Below are positions 6,445 to 8,583 of a DNA stretch of 8,583 nucleotides, piece by piece. Position 1 is the first letter of the stretch. Each line of letters opens with the position of its first letter. Position numbers and translations under genes: made by a program. Source of the stretch: Actinomycetota bacterium (GTDB taxonomy: Bacteria > Actinomycetota > Actinomycetes > Mycobacteriales > Micromonosporaceae); NCBI GenBank assembly GCA_005885115.1, contig VAXX01000151.1, positions 1 through 8,583 on the forward strand. The letters run 5' to 3'. The notes under the pieces were generated by a model. That model saw only the letters and a program-made list of their open reading frames with translations, made no database searches and had not been told where the DNA came from.

Positions 6445-7971
6445 TTATCGGGCGGCGGGTTCCCGCTCTTTGAGGCTGCGACGTTCGATCTTGCCGACCG
6501 GCGTACGCGGGATCTGGTCGATGAACTCGATCTGCCGGATCTTCTTGTACGGCGCGACCCGTTCGGCGACGAAGGCCATCAGCTCCTCGGCCGTGATCGG
6601 CTCCTTCGCGACCACGAAGCCCTTCGGGACCTCGCTGGCCTCCTCGTCCGGTACCCCGATCACCGCCGCGTCGGCGACCTTCGGGTGCGTGATGAGGACC
6701 GCTTCGAGCTCGACCGGGGACACCTGCTGTCCCTTGTACTTGATCAGCTCCTTGATGCGATCGACGATGAACAGCTCGCCGTCGTCGTCGACGTACCCGA
6801 GGTCGCCGGTGTGCAGGAAGCCGTCCGGCTCCAGCACCTTCCGGGTGGCCTCCTCGTCGTTGAGGTACCCCTTCATCACGTGCGGGCCCCGGACCAGGAT
6901 CTCGCCCCGCTGGTTGCGGCCGAGTGCCCCGCCCGTCGTGATGTCGACGATCCTGCACTCGACGTTGGGCGCGTTGCGACCGACCGACCCGGGCGTCACG
7001 GGGTCTTCGGCCTGCATGAACGAGACCATCGCCTCGGTCAGCCCGTACCCCTGACTGATGTGGCAGCCCAGGCGCTGCCGCACCTGGCGGGCGATCTCCG
7101 GGTTGAGCATGGCGTACCGGTCCACCAGCGGGCTCTTGGCGAGCAGGACGGCGATGGTCGGCACGATGTACAGCCGGGTGATCTGGTGGTCCCGGATCGC
7201 CTTCAGGAACGCTTCGGGCTCGAAGCGCGGCATGGTCACCAGCGTCGCGCCCTGCAGCAGGCTGGCGTTCATCATCATGGTGAGCCCGAAGGCGTGGTGG
7301 AAGGGCGGCATGGCCAGCACCTTCTCGCCCGCGCCGGTGGGCGCCACCAGGCTGGTCAGGAGCGCTTTCGCGATCAGGTTGCGGTGGGTGAGCATCACGC
7401 CCTTGGGGTGGCCGGTGCTGCCGCTGGAGTGCAGCAGCGCGACCACGTCCCGCGCCGGATCGACCGCCGGCTGCGCGGCCCCGTCGCCCGCCGGCTCGTG
7501 GGTGGCCAGCGCGGCGAACGGCGTCGCGCCGTCCGCCTCGCCGAGCACGAAAACTTCCTCGACCTTGGTACGGGTGATCAGCGCCGTCACCTTCGCCACC
7601 TCACCGGGCACGGTGACGAGCAGGCGCGCCCCGGCCTCGGTCAGGTGGCTGACCAGATCATCGGCCAGGTCCAGCGGGTTGAGCAGCACCACCGTACCGC
7701 CGGCCAGGGCCGCGGCGTGGAAGACGATCGGGTACTCGGGCACGTTCGGCGCGAGTACCGCCAGCACGTCGCCCTTGCCGAAGCCGCGCGCCCGCAGCCC
7801 GGCGGCGGTGCGCCGCACCGCGGTGGCGAGCTCCCCGAAGGTGTACCCGGTCTCCCCGGTGACGTCGACGACCGCGATACGGGCGGCGTACAGCTCGGCC
7901 CGTTGCAGGACGAACGACGTCACCGAGGTGTCCGGGACGTCCACGCTCGGGCGGGGACTCGTGAAGATCAT
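6445..7971 (-). CDS. Acyl-CoA synthetase, 4-coumarate:CoA ligase-like (AMP-forming)
   Basis: A 508-residue member of the ANL adenylating superfamily, expected to convert a carboxylic acid, ATP and CoA into acyl-CoA, AMP and PPi. The phosphate-binding loop is LHSSGSTGHPKG at 180-191, then PPFHHAFGL at 222-230, QGYGLTEAM at 307-315, TGDLGYVD at 388-395, the hinge DRIKELIKYKG at 404-414, and the catalytic lysine in PRTPVGK (K494). This pattern is closest to 4-coumarate/feruloyl-CoA ligases. Between LLAKSPLVDRY (276-286) and LNPEIARQVRQRLGC (289-303) the usual strand plus the conserved SGAAPL segment is missing, about 13-15 residues, in frame; this segment helps form the acyl/adenylate pocket, so activity is uncertain. 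The ATG at 7971 overlaps the crotonase stop (ATGA) and has GGAGAAGG upstream, so the two are translationally coupled. An in-frame extension to 8055 is rejected because it runs inside the crotonase gene. Confidence 0.93.
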   Translation of the reverse strand: MIFTSPRPSVDVPDTSVTSFVLQRAELYAARIAVVDVTGETGYTFGELATAVRRTAAGLRARGFGKGDVLAVLAPNVPEYPIVFHAAALAGGTVVLLNPLDLADDLVSHLTEAGARLLVTVPGEVAKVTALITRTKVEEVFVLGEADGATPFAALATHEPAGDGAAQPAVDPARDVVALLHSSGSTGHPKGVMLTHRNLIAKALLTSLVAPTGAGEKVLAMPPFHHAFGLTMMMNASLLQGATLVTMPRFEPEAFLKAIRDHQITRLYIVPTIAVLLAKSPLVDRYAMLNPEIARQVRQRLGCHISQGYGLTEAMVSFMQAEDPVTPGSVGRNAPNVECRIVDITTGGALGRNQRGEILVRGPHVMKGYLNDEEATRKVLEPDGFLHTGDLGYVDDDGELFIVDRIKELIKYKGQQVSPVELEAVLITHPKVADAAVIGVPDEEASEVPKGFVVAKEPITAEELMAFVAERVAPYKKIRQIEFIDQIPRTPVGKIERRSLKEREPAAR

Positions 7972-8583
7972 GAGACCTTCTCCGGGCGCTGGTACGTGCT
8001 CAGACCCGGCTGGTAGGCGCGCTTCTCGAACTGCTTGAGCGCCACGTTGATCCACTCGTTGCCGCTGAGCCGGGACAGCTCCCAGAGCTTCGCCTGGTCG
8101 TAGTCGATCGCCGTGGGCAGGTCCATGGTCGTGGTGCGCTCGTAGACCTGCTTGGCCAGTTCCAGGGTGATCGGGTTCTTCTTGATGATCTTCCGGACGA
8201 TCCGGTCGGTCTCCGCGTCCAGGTCCTCCATCGGTACGGCCTTGTTCACCAGCCCGTACGTCTCGGCCTGCTTACCGGTCATCGTGTCGCCGGTGAGGAT
8301 GTAGTAGAGCGCCTGCTTGCGGGACAGGTTGTGGGTCGCCGCCCAGGTGGCGCCGCCGGCCGGGAAGATACCGAAATTGATCTCGGAAAGCCCGAAGATC
8401 GCGGTCTCGGCGGCGACCGCCAGGTCACAGAGCCCGGTCACCAGCAGGCCACCGCCGAAGGCGAACCCGTTCACCTTGGCGATGGTGACCGCCGGAAACG
8501 CCTTGAGCCGCTTGAACCAGTTCAGCGCGACCAGATTGGTACGGTAGAACAGCTGCGGGTCGTCGAAGGGCTTGAGAAAGCAC
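7968..8583 (-). CDS. Crotonase-family protein, hydroxycinnamoyl-CoA hydratase-lyase-like, 5' end outside window
   Basis: The last 204 residues of an enoyl-CoA hydratase/isomerase superfamily protein. The frame is open to the right edge (first full codon at 8582), so the first 70 or so residues lie outside. VNGFAFGGG forms the oxyanion-hole loop, and FGLSEINFGIFP holds the one retained catalytic Glu (residue 67 of the visible part). KNPITL and the ending QPGLSTYQR match p-hydroxycinnamoyl-CoA hydratase-lyase (HCHL) well. Compared from memory with the Pseudomonas HCHL sequence, Glu143 is kept. Tyr75 aligns with Phe, Ser123 with Leu and Tyr239 with Gln, so the phenol-binding tyrosines are gone. 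The other catalytic Glu of ordinary hydratases (rat Glu144 position) is also Leu. Subfamily looks HCHL-like, but the substrate and possibly the reaction probably differ. It is the first visible gene of the cluster, coupled to the ligase by an ATGA overlap. Confidence 0.9.
   Translation of the reverse strand, partial: CFLKPFDDPQLFYRTNLVALNWFKRLKAFPAVTIAKVNGFAFGGGLLVTGLCDLAVAAETAIFGLSEINFGIFPAGGATWAATHNLSRKQALYYILTGDTMTGKQAETYGLVNKAVPMEDLDAETDRIVRKIIKKNPITLELAKQVYERTTTMDLPTAIDYDQAKLWELSRLSGNEWINVALKQFEKRAYQPGLSTYQRPEKVS

Noticed and set aside
6385..8016. Long plus-strand open frame of 543 codons opposite the CoA ligase
   Set aside because: It is antisense to a gene with complete ANL family motifs. 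Its translation is low-complexity (Arg/Asp/Val/His-rich) with no recognisable domain, as expected of a high-GC shadow frame.
7972..8055. Upstream in-frame extension of the CoA ligase
   Set aside because: It lies wholly within the crotonase gene, lacks family similarity, and the ATG at 7971 has its own ribosome binding site and ATGA overlap.

Overview
The window is GC-rich DNA with very strong third-position G/C bias, GTG and ATG starts, GGAGG-type ribosome binding sites and many CGTAC/GTACC words. This suggests a high-GC actinomycete, most likely of the Micromonosporaceae. That placement is an inference from composition, not from a marker gene. I see no rRNA, tRNA, CRISPR array, transposase or phage gene.

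Layout, left to right: (1) a plus-strand short-chain dehydrogenase/reductase (SDR, 18-893) converges on a minus-strand carotenoid-oxygenase-family gene (998-2344). Between them lie a long hairpin (903-942) and a 16-bp-period tandem repeat (955-993). (2) The oxygenase diverges from a TetR-type regulator (2441-3091). The gap holds overlapping inverted repeats that look like the operator. (3) Downstream of the regulator is a GMC-family flavin oxidoreductase (3286-4732) broken by a frameshift and internal loss at about 3812. (4) A perfect 40-bp palindrome (4743-4782) separates it from a minus-strand cluster running right to left: a crotonase-fold protein cut by the window edge (7968-8583), a 4-coumarate:CoA-ligase-like enzyme (6445-7971, ATGA overlap with the crotonase), a DUF899 thioredoxin-like protein (5651-6349) and a second SDR (4793-5533).

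The gene content resembles catabolism or modification of phenylpropanoid/aromatic or other unsaturated acids. A ligase would make an acyl-CoA, and a crotonase related to hydroxycinnamoyl-CoA hydratase-lyase would hydrate or cleave it. SDR and GMC oxidoreductases would act on aldehydes or alcohols, and a carotenoid/stilbene-type oxygenase would cleave an alkene. The crotonase lacks the residues that hydroxycinnamoyl-CoA hydratase-lyase uses to hold the phenol ring, so the substrate is probably not simply ferulate or p-coumarate.

The most striking sequence-level pattern is that three genes carry unexpected indels at conserved places: a six-residue tandem duplication in the cofactor loop of the first SDR, a frameshifting internal loss in the GMC gene, and an in-frame loss of the conserved Gly-Ala-Ala-Pro region in the ligase. 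They are either real signs of decay or divergence, or assembly errors in GC-rich DNA.
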